From the NCBI RefSeq assembly GCF_048569485.1, contig NC_134354.1, forward strand, positions 441,605,279-441,669,278: a DNA stretch of 64,000 nt, read 5' to 3'. Origin of the DNA: Anomaloglossus baeobatrachus. Taxonomy: Eukaryota > Chordata > Amphibia > Anura > Aromobatidae. Positions within the stretch are counted from its first letter, which is position 1. Each line of letters starts with the position of its first letter. Below, piece by piece: positions 21,159 to 32,639 of the stretch. The notes below the pieces were generated by a model that did not search any database, was not told where the DNA came from, and worked only from the letters and a program-made list of their open reading frames with translations. Made by a program: the position numbers and the translations under genes.

Positions 21159-22013
21159 GGGTATGTGCGCACGTTGCTTTTTACCTGCTTTTTACCTGCT
21201 TTTTTGCTGCTTTTTCTTCTGCGCTGTTTAGGGTATGTGCGCACGTTGCTTTTTACCTGCTTTTTACCTGCTTTTTTGCTGCTTTTTCTTCTGCGCTGTT
21301 TAATGCCAAAATGGATGTGTTCTTCTATTCAAGCAAAGTCTATGGGAATTTGGGTTTCTTGTTCACACTATGTTGTTCAAAATGCTGCCTTTTTGAGGCA
21401 GAACTTTGGTCAAAAACTCAGCTTTTCAAAGAAGCAACATGTCAATTGTTTTTGCCATTTGGGTTTTGCACTGCAAAGCTGAGTTTTTGACCAAAGTTCT
21501 GCCACAAAAAGGCAGCATTTTGAACAACATAGTGTGAACAAGAAACCCAAATTCCCATAGACTTTGCTTGAATAGAAGAACACATCCATTTTGGCATTAA
21601 ACAGCGCAGAAGAAAAAGCAGCAAAAAAGCAGGTAAAAAGCAGGTAAAAAGCAACGTGCGCACATACCCTTAATGCCAAAATGGATGTGTTCTTCTATTC
21701 AAGCAAAGTCTATGGGAATTTGGGTTTCTTGTTCACACTATGTTGTTCAAAATGCTGCCTTTTTGTGGCAGAACTTTGGTCAAAAACTCAGCTTTTCAAA
21801 GAAGCAACATGTCAATTGTTTTTGCCATTTGGGTTTTGCACTGCAAAGCTGAGTTTTTGACCAAAGGCAGCATTTTGAACAACATAGTGTGAACAAGAAA
21901 CCCAAATTCCCATAGACTTTGCTTGAATAGAAGAACACATCCATTTTGGCATTAAACAGCGCAGAAGAAAAAGCAGCAAAAAAGCAGGTAAAAAGCAACG
22001 TGCGCACATACCC
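21159..22013. mobile_element. MITE GGGTATGTGCGCACG with internal duplications
   Basis: Ends GGGTATGTGCGCACGTTGC and GCAACGTGCGCACATACCC are perfect inverted partners flanked by TAA (21156-21158 and 22014-22016). 21230-21670 is a long palindrome and 21301-21670 is repeated at 21671-22013; the left end is also doubled (21158 and 21230). TWA duplication suggests PIF/Harbinger. Confidence 0.85.
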
Positions 22014-22016
22014 TAA

Positions 22017-22239
22017 GGCCGGTTTTACACATCCGGCATTTCGACGCTTTGCCGGATCCGCCACACTCCAGTACAGTGCAATACAGTACAATGGCATCGC
22101 GGCAAGCTCCGGTCACATGCTCCGGTCACATGACAGCATGTAACTGGAGCTTGCTGCGATGCCATTGTACTGTATTGCACTGAACTGGAGTGTGACGGAT
22201 GCAGCAAAGCGGCGAAATGCCGGATGTGGGAAACCTGCC
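22017..22239. mobile_element. Hairpin MITE GGCCGGTTTTACACATCCGGC
   Basis: A 223 bp near-perfect foldback with ends GGCCGGTTTTACACATCCGG and the complement GGCAGGTTTCCCACATCCGG. TAA lies on both sides (22014-22016 and 22240-22242), shared with its neighbours. Confidence 0.88.
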
Positions 22240-22242
22240 TAA

Positions 22243-22455
22243 GGCCTTGTGCACACGCTGCATTTTTTTTGCAACATTTTTGCTGCATTTTTTGGTTCAG
22301 TTTGTTGCCCAAAACTGTATGTCTTTCTTTCCCCAGCAAAGTCTATGAGAATTCAGAAATGCAGTGCGCAGGTTTGTTCTTTTTTCCTTGCAGTTTAGGG
22401 GTGCAGCAAAAAGAAGAAGCATGCCAATTTTTTGTGTGTTTTTGACCACCATTTT
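22243..22455. mobile_element. MITE fragment GGCCTTGTGCACACGCTGC
   Basis: Starts directly after the shared TAA; T-rich arm typical of anuran TGCACACG MITEs. The right terminus is missing. Confidence 0.6.
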
Positions 22456-22457
22456 AG

Positions 22458-22703
22458 TGATGGGCGGACTCGCTCATACCCGAGATCAGCGGGTCTAACC
22501 AGGTTGAAAACAAAAAAAAAAACTATTTCGGCTTGGAATTGATCCCAGGTATCTGGCCGGGTGCTGGCCCCCATATAAGTCTATGGTGGCTAGAATATGG
22601 CAGTTAAATATGGTGGTAGAAGGGATTAGGGTATAGGAGCGCAATACTTATGTCTCCAGCACTGCTGTAACTGCTCCTGTGGCCTCTCATTCTACCTCCG
22701 GGA
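22458..22703. repeat. Anuran repeat ATGGGCGGACTCGCTC (5' part)
   Basis: Shares features (CATATAAGTC.ATGG, GGGGATAGGG-like) with 48340-48680. It is split from its continuation at 23825 by a solo LTR. Confidence 0.45.
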
Positions 22704-22707
22704 CGTG

Positions 22708-23820
22708 TGTAGTGCCCCTGAACCCATCAGGGTGCTACAAGGTCCTGCATCCCCACAAGGATGCAGGGCCTACCCCCTTAGGGACCCAGAACCCCAGTGC
22801 CGGTAACACCAAAAACCCAGGTAATCCCAGTTTTCCCCAACAATCCCCCATACAATGGTACTAAGCTAGGGTGGGAACAAAGGATGGCCCACTAGAGGTG
22901 GAGCCACTCCAGTCCACTAGTTGACCAGGTGGAACGGACAAACTGTGGCATGTAGTCAGAACACAGGAAGACAGTAGAGAGAAGGAAGTCTGCAGTGAAA
23001 GGGAGCAGACACCGACAGGACAGTAGTAGTTGAGGAGTAAAGGTGTGACTGAGCAACATCCTGATCCGGGTTGACGGTGACCTGGTACCCAGGAAAGGTG
23101 GTTGCCAGTGGAGTTCGGTGGAGTACTCCCGGAACTACGCACCGACCGGGTACAGGACCCTAGGACAGGAGAGAGCTTCAAGCCGACCTGTTAATACCTG
23201 CACAGGACCTTGCTGACCCCAAAGAATTCGAAGACTCAGTAGCAAAGAGAGCCGGGGACTGGACCAGAGACTCCAACCCCACAGGGTTCACGCTACCGTC
23301 AGGCGGACAGAGAGGTGGACAAACCACAGACCGGGGACCCCCAGTGTTCCATACCACAGGGACCCACTTACCAGAGACAGGTGCAGGGGAAGAAGGTACC
23401 AGAGAACCAGACTAGCACTGGGACGAAGGGGAACTGGAGGCGAAACCGGACGGCCTTGGGCAACCAGCTAACACCTTAAGAACAGTGAGTAAACCAGTTG
23501 CACTGAATACCTGTCTGGACTCCTTCTTCCGACGTCCACCGCACCATACACCCACTGGTACAATACCCATACTTGCGGAGAGACCACCATACCAGCTGCT
23601 AATACCATCAGCCCCAATAGAGACATTGTGCAGCGGCGGCTCCCTACACTTAGCCGCAACACCGCAAGTGGCGTCATGAATAACTTTATTCACAAATCCC
23701 CTTTAAATAACCCCATTACAAAAAGGGCCCAGGGCACGGAACTGGATGACGGCCACCATCATGACATCCCCAAGACGTACACTGCCCGGAACTGAGTACC
23801 CCATATCCCTGGGTGCTACA
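22708..23820 (+). mobile_element. Solo LTR, family L copy 1
   Basis: A 1113 bp unit starting TGTAGTGCCCCTGA and ending GGGTGCTACA, flanked by the 4 bp duplication CGTG (22704-22707 and 23821-23824). Relatives at 54031-55197 and 59575-61200 run the other way. No internal genes remain, as after LTR-LTR recombination. The 4 bp duplication fits Ty3/gypsy; family inferred. Confidence 0.75.
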
Positions 23821-23824
23821 CGTG

Positions 23825-24490
23825 CATTAGCCTCATTCATATTCATTGCTTCTCCCACCAGCTTCTATGGTTGCAGTTAGACCACGCCCCCATGCTGAGT
23901 GGTAGCGTGTCTGACTGCTTGCAATAACAGACTCTGTCTGCAGGTCTATCGTGGTATAAAAATACATAAATAAATAAAATGGTGTAGGGTTCCCCCATAT
24001 TATAATACCCAACATAGATAAAGCATATAGCTACAGGCTTAAGCCTCCAGCGTGCACTTATATTGGCTGTGTATCAAAATAAGAGGAAACACATGCAGCT
24101 TTTTTCATTTTAATTATTTAAATAAATAATTTTAAAAACTGACTTGCGATCCCCCCCAATTTTGATATTCAGCCATGATAAAGCCCGACAGCTGGGGGTT
24201 GGTATTTTCAGGCTGAGAAAATCCGTGCTTATTAGGCCCCCCAGCCTTAAAATAGCAGCCTGCAGCCACCCAGAATTGCTGCATCCATTAGATGCAACAG
24301 TCCTGGCAATTTACTCGGCACTTCTCGATTGCCAATAGTACATGGGAGGTGTCTATGAGACCCCCCCATTATTAATCTGTAAGTGAAAAGAAATAAAGAC
24401 AAATACCGAAAAAATCCTTCAAATCCCGAGGGTCCCACAATGAAATCCTAGCTCTGCTTCATTTGAAGGCACAGCACACGGCTATAGAAC
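23825..24490. repeat. Family F repeat arm
   Basis: Contains ACTGACTTGCGATCCCCCCC, AGCCATGATAAAGCC, AGAATTGCTGCATCCATTAG and AAAAATCCTT in the order seen in the 10.4-12.0 kb foldback. Confidence 0.6.
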
Positions 24491-24499
24491 AATGACCAC

Positions 24500-25950
24500 C
24501 TGCTGCGATGACCCCTGGTCGCTATCATGACCTGTTTACTGTGAGAGCTGACAGAGCGCCAGCTCTCACAGGAAAGCTGCACTTCTGCTGATCAGAGCTG
24601 TGCAGTTCTGATCAGCAGATTTGAACAAGTGAAGGGGACTAGTAAAATAAATAAAAAATGTAAAAAAAAGTTTTTTAAAAATATGAAGAAAAAAATAATT
24701 TGTCCCGAGAAAAAGTTCAAATTACCCTCCATTGAAAATAAAAGTTAAAAAAATTAAAACATACACACATTTGGTATCGCTGCGTTCAGAAATGCTTGAT
24801 ATTTTAAAATATAAAATCAATTAATCTGATCAGCACTCAGCTTGGCGATAAAAAAAAATACAAACTAGAAAATTATGTGTTTTGGTCTCCGCAAAAATTT
24901 TTTAAAATGTGATAACAGACAATCAAAACATAGCATATGAACAAAAATGGTAAATTAAAAACATCAACTGAAGACACAAAAAAAATAAGCCATCACTGAG
25001 CCCCAGATCCCAAAAAATGAAAACGCTACGGGTCTCAGAAAATGGCGCCAAAAGCACTACCTTTTTTTTTGGACAAACTTTTTTTTTTACCTCTTAGGCT
25101 ACTTTCACACTTGCGTTGAACGGCATCCGTTGCATTGCGTTGTGTGACGGGTGCAACGGATGTGTTGCATATAGTGGCACAACGGATGCAATGGATGCTG
25201 CAAAACAACGGAATCCGTTTTGGTTTTTTTACAGTTTTACCGTCGGCAGACTATTGTGAACGATCAGCTGATCGCTAACAGTAGTCGGCCGTCGGGAGAT
25301 CAGCCGATCACTCACAGTAGCCGGCCGCCGGGTGATTAGTTGATTACTCACAGTAGCCGGCCGACGGGTGATCAGTTGATTACTCACAGTAGCCGGCTGC
25401 CGGGTGATCAGCTGCTCAAAAAAAGTTACATGCTGCGTTCCTTCCGCCCGACGCAGAGTCAAAATAATGACGCTGCGTCGTATGCAACGCTAACACTTGC
25501 GTTACAGTGCGTCATCCATACAAGTCTATGGAGAATAGCGCAGTGCGTTAACGGACTGCGCTATTCTCCATAGTGACGGACTCCGCTGAATGCAAGTGTG
25601 AAAGTACCCTTAGATAAAATTAACAGTATACATGTTTGGGATCTACAAACTCATACCGACCTGAGGCATCATACGGACACATTAGTTTTACCATATAGTA
25701 TACACAGGGAATAAAATATCCTATAAACAATTGTGAAATTGCATTTTTTTTGCTATTTCACCGCAGTTGGAATTTGTTTCCCATTTTTCAGTACACTTTA
25801 TGGTAAAACTAATGGTTTCATTCAAAAGTACAATTCATCCTGCCAAAATAAGCCTTCATATGACAGGATTGAAAGAAAAATAATAAAGTGACGGCTCTTC
25901 GAAGAAGGGGAGCAAAAAACAAAACCGAAAATCGCCCGGGTGTGAATTGG
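24500..25950. mobile_element. DNA-transposon debris split by a MITE
   Basis: The stretch ACACATTTGGTATCGCTGCG ... TTTTTTTTGGACAAAC ... CATACGGACACATTAGTTTTACC is a common anuran non-autonomous element, interrupted at 25094 by a 513 bp MITE and continuing at 25613. Borders approximate. Confidence 0.5.
25097..25609. mobile_element. MITE GGCTACTTTCACACTTGCG, TTA target duplication
   Basis: Inverted ends GGCTACTTTCACACTTGCGTT-like and the right partner GCAAGTGTGAAAGTACCC; TTA on both sides (25094-25096 and 25610-25612). A 36 bp tandem array lies inside at about 25245-25405. Likely PIF/Harbinger by the TTA duplication. Confidence 0.85.
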
Positions 25951-27084
25951 TCAACAATTGATCAATTGTTCCCACAGCCAAACTTTATGTACGTTTTCCC
26001 CGTCAGAGGAAAAATGTATGCTCACCCTGGCACTAAACACAAACTGTCAGCTCCAGACATTCAGGAATTAACAATGAGATATCTGGTAATACCTCACACC
26101 TAAAGCCAGCACTTTGCTTTCTTTTCTGTTAAAAAATCCCATCCCAATTACAAGATGGAGACTGTCCTTTTTATAAGTACTAGCTCCTCCCCCACGTGCC
26201 AATCCCAACTGCAGTCAGTTCCTGAGGAACCTACCTTACCAACACCCTATGTTATAACTTTATATCACTACCTGCACAGCTACGTCTATACATTTCACCA
26301 CATCTTGTGCTTTCCTATACTTTACATAACATTATCTATATATATAATTGCCTTATTCTGTCTGTCTGTCTGTCTTGCTCCAAAATTCTGTCGTTACCGT
26401 GACAAGCGTCTCATTGGCCGCTCGCCTCGCCCAGGCTCCGCCCCCCACACGGATTGGCCTCTCGCCCCGGCCCCCTGCACGCATTGACAACTCGGCCACG
26501 CCTCGCCCCCCTCACGCATTGCACGCTCGCTCTGGCCCCGCCCCCCGCACGCATTCCCCGAACCGACATGGAGCCCCGACTCCCAGGTGAGTGCTGTACC
26601 CCCGGGAGCCCACACCAGCGTACGCCGGCAACCCAGCCGACACTTACCCTCGCATTGCTGGGGTTGCCGGCGTACGCTGGTCTGGGCTCCTGTGCGTACG
26701 GGGGGCGGGGTACACTGGTAACCATGGTACACATCGGGTAATATTGTGTAGCATGGTTACCAGCGTATGCCGACTCCCTGCCCATTAAGATCGTTGGTCT
26801 CCCGCTATCACACGCTGATGCGTGCTGCACAGCAGGAGACCAACAAGTGACCCAGCACTGTCTCTTTGAATACTTACCTGATGTGTACCATGCTTACTAG
26901 CATACCCCGACTCCCGGCACACGTACGCTGATAACAATGATACACATCAGGTAACTATGGAAACCGCTTTGCATAGTTGCCCCCCTCGGCCACGCCCCCA
27001 AGCTCGGCCACGCCCCCGCTCGGCCATGTCTGCCCCACTCGGCCACGCCCCCCACACATTGGGCACCTATACACCTCCCCCCAG

Positions 27085-27930
27085 GACTACTCCACCTATC
27101 AGACACCTCTCCTCCAGGACTACTCCTTCTATTATACTCCCCTTCCCCAGGACTACTTCTCCTATTATCCTCCTCTCTCTCCAGGACTACTCCTCCTATT
27201 ATACTCCTCACCTCCAGGACTACTCCTCACCTCCAGGACTACTTCATCTATTATCCTCCTTTCACTCCAGGACTACTCCACCTATTATCCTCCTCTCCCC
27301 CCAGGACTACTTCTCCTATTATATTCCTCACCTCCAGGACTACTCCTCCTATTATACTCCTCACCCCCAGGACTACTCCTCCTATTATACTCCTCTCCCC
27401 CCAGGTCTACTCCTCCTATTATCCTCCTCACCTCCAGGACTACTCCTCCTATTATACTCCTCATCTCCAGGACTACTCCTCCTATAATACTCCTCTCCCC
27501 CAGGACTACTCCTCCTATTATCCTCCTCTCCCCCCAGGACTGCTCCTCTTATTATCCTCCTCCCCCCCCAGGACTACTACTCCTATTATACTCCTCTCCC
27601 CCCAGGACTACTTCTATTATACTCCTCTCACCCCAGGACTACTCCTCCTATTATCCTCCTTTCTCCCCAGGACTACTCCTCCTATTATCCTCCTCTCCCC
27701 CCAGGACTACTCCTCCTATTATCCTCCTCTCCCCCCAGGACTACTCCACCTATTATCCTCCTCTTCCCCAGGACTACTCCTCCTATTATACTCCTCTTTC
27801 CCCAGGACTACTCCTCCTATTAAACTCCTCACCCCCAGGACTACTCCTCCTATTAAACTCCTCACCCCCAGGACTATTCCTCCTATTATACTCCTCTCCC
27901 TCCAGGACTATTCCTCCAACACACACACAC
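27085..27930. repeat. 34 bp pyrimidine minisatellite (Helitron A1)
   Basis: About 25 units with core CCAGGACTACTCCTCCTATT then ATACTCCTCTCCCC. A 417-residue open frame here is an artefact. Confidence 0.92.
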
Positions 27931-28200
27931 ACACTGCACAAAACATACCTCCCCCCAAAACACACACATACCCACACAAACCGTGTAACACATACAGCAC
28001 CACACACACACACACAATGCTGCAGACACACAGTACTCCACAAACAACACAACACACACAACGCTGCAGACACACAGCGCTCTACAAACAACGCAACACA
28101 CAAACAACACCGCTCTCACACCCCCCCACCCAGACAACACCCAGAACATTTGCAGCGCACTACACAAATACTTGGCAACTACAGACAACATCTATATATA

Positions 28201-29853
28201 CAGTTAGGTCCAGAAATATTTGGACAGTGACACAATTTTCGCGAGTTGGGCTCTGCATGCCACCACATTGGATTTGAAATGAAACCTCTACAACAGAATT
28301 CAAGTGCAGATTGTAACGTTTAATTTGAAGGTTTGAACAAAAATATCTGATAGAAATTGTAGGAATTGTAGACATTTCTTTACAAACACTCCACATTTTA
28401 GGAGGTCAAAAGTAATTGGACAAATAAACCAAACCCAAAAAAAAAAATTTTTATTTTCAATATTTTGTTGTGAATCCTTTGGAGGCAATCACTGCCTTAA
28501 GTCTGGAACCCATGGACATCACCAAACGCTGGGTTTCCTCCTTCTTAATGCTTTGCCAGGCCTTTACAGCCGCAGCCTTCAGGTCTTGCTTGTTTGTGGG
28601 TCTTTCCGTCTTAAGTCTGGATTTGAGCAAGTGAAATGCATGCTCAATTGGGTTAAGATCTGGTGATTGACTTGGCCATTGCAGAATGTTCCACTTTTTT
28701 GCACTCATGAACTCCTGGGTAGCTTTGGCTGTATGCTTGGGGTCATTGTCCATCTGTACTATGAAGCGCCGTCCGATCAACTTTGCTGCATTTGTCTGAA
28801 TCTGGGCTGAAAGTATATCCCGGTACACTTCAGAATTCATCCGGCTACTCTTGTCTGCTGTTATGTCATCAATAAACACAAGTGACCCAGTGCCATTGAA
28901 AGCCATGCATGACCATGCCATCACGTTGCCTCCACCATGTTTTACAGAGGATGTGGTGTGCCTTGGATCATGTGCCGTTCCCTTTCTTCTCCAAACTTTT
29001 TTCTTCCCATCATTCTGGCACAGGTTGATCTTGGTCTCATCTGTCCATAGAATACTTTTCCAGAACTGAGCTGGCTTCATGAGGTGTTTTTCAGCAAATT
29101 TAACTCTGGCCTGTCTATTTTTGGAATTGATGAATGGTTTGCATCTAGATGTGAACCCTTTGTATTTACTTTCATGGAGTCTTCTCTTTACTGTTGACTT
29201 AGAGACAGAGACACCTACTTCACTGAGAGTGTTCTGGACTTCAGTTGATGTTGTGAATGGGTTCTTCTTCACCAAAGAAAGTATGCGGCGATCATCCACC
29301 ACTGTTGTCATCCGTGGACGCCCAGGCCTTTTTGAGTTCCCAAGCTCACCAGTCAATTCCTTTTTTCTCAGAATGTACCCGACTGTTGATTTTGCTACTC
29401 CAAGCATGTCTGCTATCTCTCTGATGGATTTTTTCTTTTTTTTCAGCCTCAGGATGTTCTGCTTCACCTCAATTGAGAGTTCCTTAGACCGCATGTTGTC
29501 TGGTCACAGCAACAGCTTCCAAATGCAAAACCACACACCTGTAATCAACCCCAGACCTTTTAACTACTTCATTGATTACAGGTTAACGAGGGAGACGCCT
29601 TCAGAGTTAATTGCAGCCCTTAGAGTCCCTTGTCCAATTACTTTTGGTCCCTTGAAAAAGAGGAGGCTATGCATTACAGAGCTATGATTCCTAAACCCTT
29701 TCTCCGATTTGGATGTGAAAACTCTCATATTGCAGCTGGGAGTGTGCACTTTCAGCCCATATCATATATATAATTGTATTTCTGAACATGTTTTTCTAAA
29801 CAGCTAAAATAACAAAACTTGTGTCACTGTCCAAATATTTCTGGACCTAACTG
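28201..29853 (-). mobile_element. Intact Tc1-like element, family TcC copy 2
   Basis: Starts CAGTTAGGTCCAGAAATATT and ends ATATTTCTGGACCTAACTG; TA flanks (28199-28200 and 29854-29855). 1653 bp, transposase uninterrupted on the minus strand. Nested in the Helitron's TA-rich 3' part, so it is younger than that insertion. Confidence 0.95.
28457..29494 (-). CDS. Tc1-family transposase, intact, 345 residues (copy 2)
   Basis: Same protein as at 7342-8379, with C159, K166, S195, T234, S292, S327 and T342 instead of Y, N, A, L, F, Y and A. Catalytic D152, D249 and E284 (DD34E), the GRPR hook and the helix-turn-helix region are unchanged. The start is the conserved ATG of MRSKELSIEV, preceded by a leader of the same length as in copy 1. 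No stops or shifts; length equals copy 1, so the two are about 98% identical in protein. Whether it is expressed or active cannot be told from sequence. Confidence 0.95.
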   Translation of the reverse strand: MRSKELSIEVKQNILRLKKKKKSIREIADMLGVAKSTVGYILRKKELTGELGNSKRPGRPRMTTVVDDRRILSLVKKNPFTTSTEVQNTLSEVGVSVSKSTVKRRLHESKYKGFTSRCKPFINSKNRQARVKFAEKHLMKPAQFWKSILWTDETKINLCQNDGKKKVWRRKGTAHDPRHTTSSVKHGGGNVMAWSCMAFNGTGSLVFIDDITADKSSRMNSEVYRDILSAQIQTNAAKLIGRRFIVQMDNDPKHTAKATQEFMSAKKWNILQWPSQSPDLNPIEHAFHLLKSRLKTERPTNKQDLKAAAVKAWQSIKKEETQRLVMSMGSRLKAVIASKGFTTKY

Positions 29854-30059
29854 TATATATATATATATATATAACAAAAATCATACAGTAACTACACAAT
29901 AAATTCTAGAATACCCGATGCGTTAGAATCGGGCCACCTTCTAGTATATATATAATTGCCTTATTCTGTCTGTCTGTCTTGCTCCAAAATGAGTCATTAC
30001 AGTGACAACCGTCGCATTGGCCGCTGGACTCTGTCCGGCCATGCCCCCCTCACGCATTG

Positions 30060-30420
30060 GCCGCTCAGCTCGCCCACCCCGCTCGGCCACACCCACTGCA
30101 CACTGTGCCCGCTCGGCCACGCCCACCGCACACGCTGACCCGCTTGGCCACGCCCACCGCACATGCTGACCCGCTCGGCCACGCCCACCGCACACGCTGA
30201 CCTGCTCGGCCACGCCCACCGCACACGCTGACCCCCTCAGCCACGCCCACCGCACACGCTGACCCGCTCGGTTACGGCCACCCCACACGTTCACCCCGCT
30301 CGGCGACGCCCACCACACACGTTGACCCCGCTCGGCCACGCCCACCGCGCACACTGAACCCGCTCGGCCACGCCCATTGCACACATTGACCCGCTCGGCC
30401 ACCCACACCGCACACATTGG
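30060..30420. repeat. About 31 bp minisatellite (CGCTCGGCCACGCCCACCG)
   Basis: About eleven units, GC-rich, in the head of Helitron A2. A 170-residue minus-strand frame here is an artefact. Confidence 0.88.
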
Positions 30421-30429
30421 GCACCTATA

Positions 30430-31995
30430 CACCTCCCCCCAGGACTTCTCCACCTATTATACTCCTCTCTCCCAGGACAACTCCTCCTATTAGACTCCTC
30501 TCTCCCTAGGACTACTACTCCTATTATACTCCTCTCTCCCCAGGACTACTCCTCCTTCTATTAGACTCCTCTCTCCTCAGGACTACTCCTCCTATTATCC
30601 TCCTCTCTCCCCAGGACTACTACTCCTATTATACTTCTCTCTCCCCAGGACTACTCCTCCTATTATACTCCTCTCTCCCCAGGACTACTCCACCTATTAT
30701 ACGCCTCTCTCCCCACGACTACTCCACCTATTATACTCCTCTCTCACCAGGACTACTTCTGCTATTATCATCCTCTCTCCCCAGGACTACTCCTCCTATT
30801 ATACTCCTCTCTCCCCAGGACTACTTCTGCTATTATCCTCCTCTCTCCCCAGGACTACTCCTCCTATTATACTCCTCTCTCCCCAGGACTACTCCTCCTA
30901 TTATACTCCTCTCTCCCCAGGACTACTCCACCTATTATACGCCTCTCTCCCCACGACTACTCCACCTATTATACTCCTCTCTCACCAGGACTACTCCTTC
31001 TATTATCCTCCTCTCCCCCCAGGACTAGTCCTCCTATTATACTCCTCTCTCCCCAGGACTACTCCACCTATTATACTCCTCTCTCCCCAGGACTACTCCT
31101 CCTATTATACTCCTCTCTTCCCAGGACTACTCCTCTCTCCCCAGGACTACTCCTCCTATTATACTCCTCTCTCCCCAGGACTGCTCCTCTTATTATTCTC
31201 CTCTCCCCCCAGGACTACTCCAACTATTATCCTCCTCTCCCCCCAGGACTACTCCTCCTATTATACTCCTCTCCCCCCAGGACTACTCCTCCTATTATAC
31301 TCCTCTCCCCCCAGGACTACTTCTATTATACTCCTCTCACCCCAGGACTACTCCTCCTATTATCCTCCTTTCTCCCCAGGACTATTCCTCCTATTATCCT
31401 CCTCTCCCCCCAGGACTACTCCTCCTATTATTCTTCTCTCCCCCCAGGAATACTCCTCCTATTAGACTCCTCTCCCCCCAGGACTACTCCTCCTATTATC
31501 CTCCTCTCCCCCCAGGACTACTCCACTTATTATCCTCCTCTTCCCCCAGGACTACTCATCCTATTATACTCCTCTTTCCCCAGGACTACTCCTCCTATTA
31601 TACTCCTCACCCCCAGGACTATTCCTCCTATTATACTCCTCTCCCTCCAGGACTACTCCTCCAACACACACACACACTGCACAAAACATACCTCCCCCCA
31701 AAACACACACATACCCACTACTCCTCTCTCCCCAGGACTACTCCTCCTATTATACTCCTCTCTTCCCAGGACTACTCCTCTCTCCCCAGGACTCTTCCTC
31801 CTTTTATACTCCTCTCCTCTCAGGACTAATCCTCCTATTATACTCCTCTCCCCCCAGGACTACTCCTCCTATTATACTCCTCTCTTCGCAGGACTACTCC
31901 CCCTATTATACTCCTCTCTCCCCAGGACTACTCCTCCTATTATACTCATCTCTCCCCAGTACTACTCCTCCTATTATACTCCTCACTCGCCAGGA
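30430..31995. repeat. 34 bp pyrimidine minisatellite (Helitron A2)
   Basis: More than forty units with core CCAGGACTACTCCTCCTATT; interrupted near 31660-31720 by a short AC-rich piece identical to the Helitron tail, showing internal duplication. Confidence 0.92.
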
Positions 31996-32305
31996 CTACT
32001 CCTCCAACACACACACACTGCACAAAACATACCTCCCCCTAAAACACACACACACACAAACCGCGCAACACACACATCACCACACACAAGACTCTACAAA
32101 TAACGCAACACACACAACGCAACATACAAACAACTCCACTCTCACACACCCCCACACCCAGAACATTTACAGCGCCCTACACAAACACTTTGCAACTACA
32201 CATAACATTTATATATATATTACAAAAATCATACATTAACTACACAATAAATTCTAGAATACCCGATGCGTTAGAATCGGGCCACCTTCTAGTTTAATAT
32301 ATAAA

Positions 32306-32306
32306 G

Positions 32307-32339
<33 letters not shown>

Positions 32340-32340
32340 T
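32306..32340. repeat. (GT)n microsatellite
   Basis: GT repeats near the Helitron 5' end. Confidence 0.9.
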
Positions 32341-32639
32341 GTGTATGTCCGCTAAAGGAATCCACACCGTCGCATTTACAATCACGAAATTTTGCACAGA
32401 CGCCCCATGTGACCCAGGGTGCGTCGTAGACTATGTTTTGACAGAAAAATTTAACTCCGTGCTTTACAGTTAGTCTCTAAAATCCTGCCGCCATTAAACT
32501 GAATGGAGGTGGGAGCTATAGGTTATTAATAGCAACTGTCAGTGGTTGCTATAGGAACAAAATAAAGTGTTAGTTGAAGCTTATGCGTGAGGTTATATGA
32601 TGTCGGTGGAGAAATGGATAGAGAGACAGAAAAAGACAG

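Larger units (their letters stand above)
26335..29944 (+). mobile_element. Non-autonomous Helitron, family A copy 1 (with nested Tc1)
   Basis: Begins TCTATATATATAATTGCC after an A and ends with hairpin CCCGAT..ATCGGG, spacer CCACCTT and CTAG (29941-29944) followed by T. Inside: a GC-rich head with inverted block CAGCGTACGCCGG (26610-26680), a pyrimidine-rich 34 bp array (27085-27930), an AC-rich tail (27930-28140) and an intact Tc1 (28201-29853). No Rep/helicase frame. It directly abuts a second family-A copy. Confidence 0.85.
29945..32292 (+). mobile_element. Non-autonomous Helitron, family A copy 2
   Basis: Starts right after the CTAG of copy 1 with TATATATATAATTGCC and ends with the hairpin CCCGAT..ATCGGG, CCACCTT and CTAG (32289-32292). 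It contains a 31 bp array with core CGCTCGGCCACGCCCACCG (30060-30420), the 34 bp CCAGGACTACTCC array (30430-31995) and an AC-rich tail. No coding capacity. Confidence 0.85.

Noticed and set aside
26977-28230. 417-residue frame rich in Pro, Leu and Tyr
   Set aside because: Translation of the Helitron 34 bp array running into its AC-rich tail.
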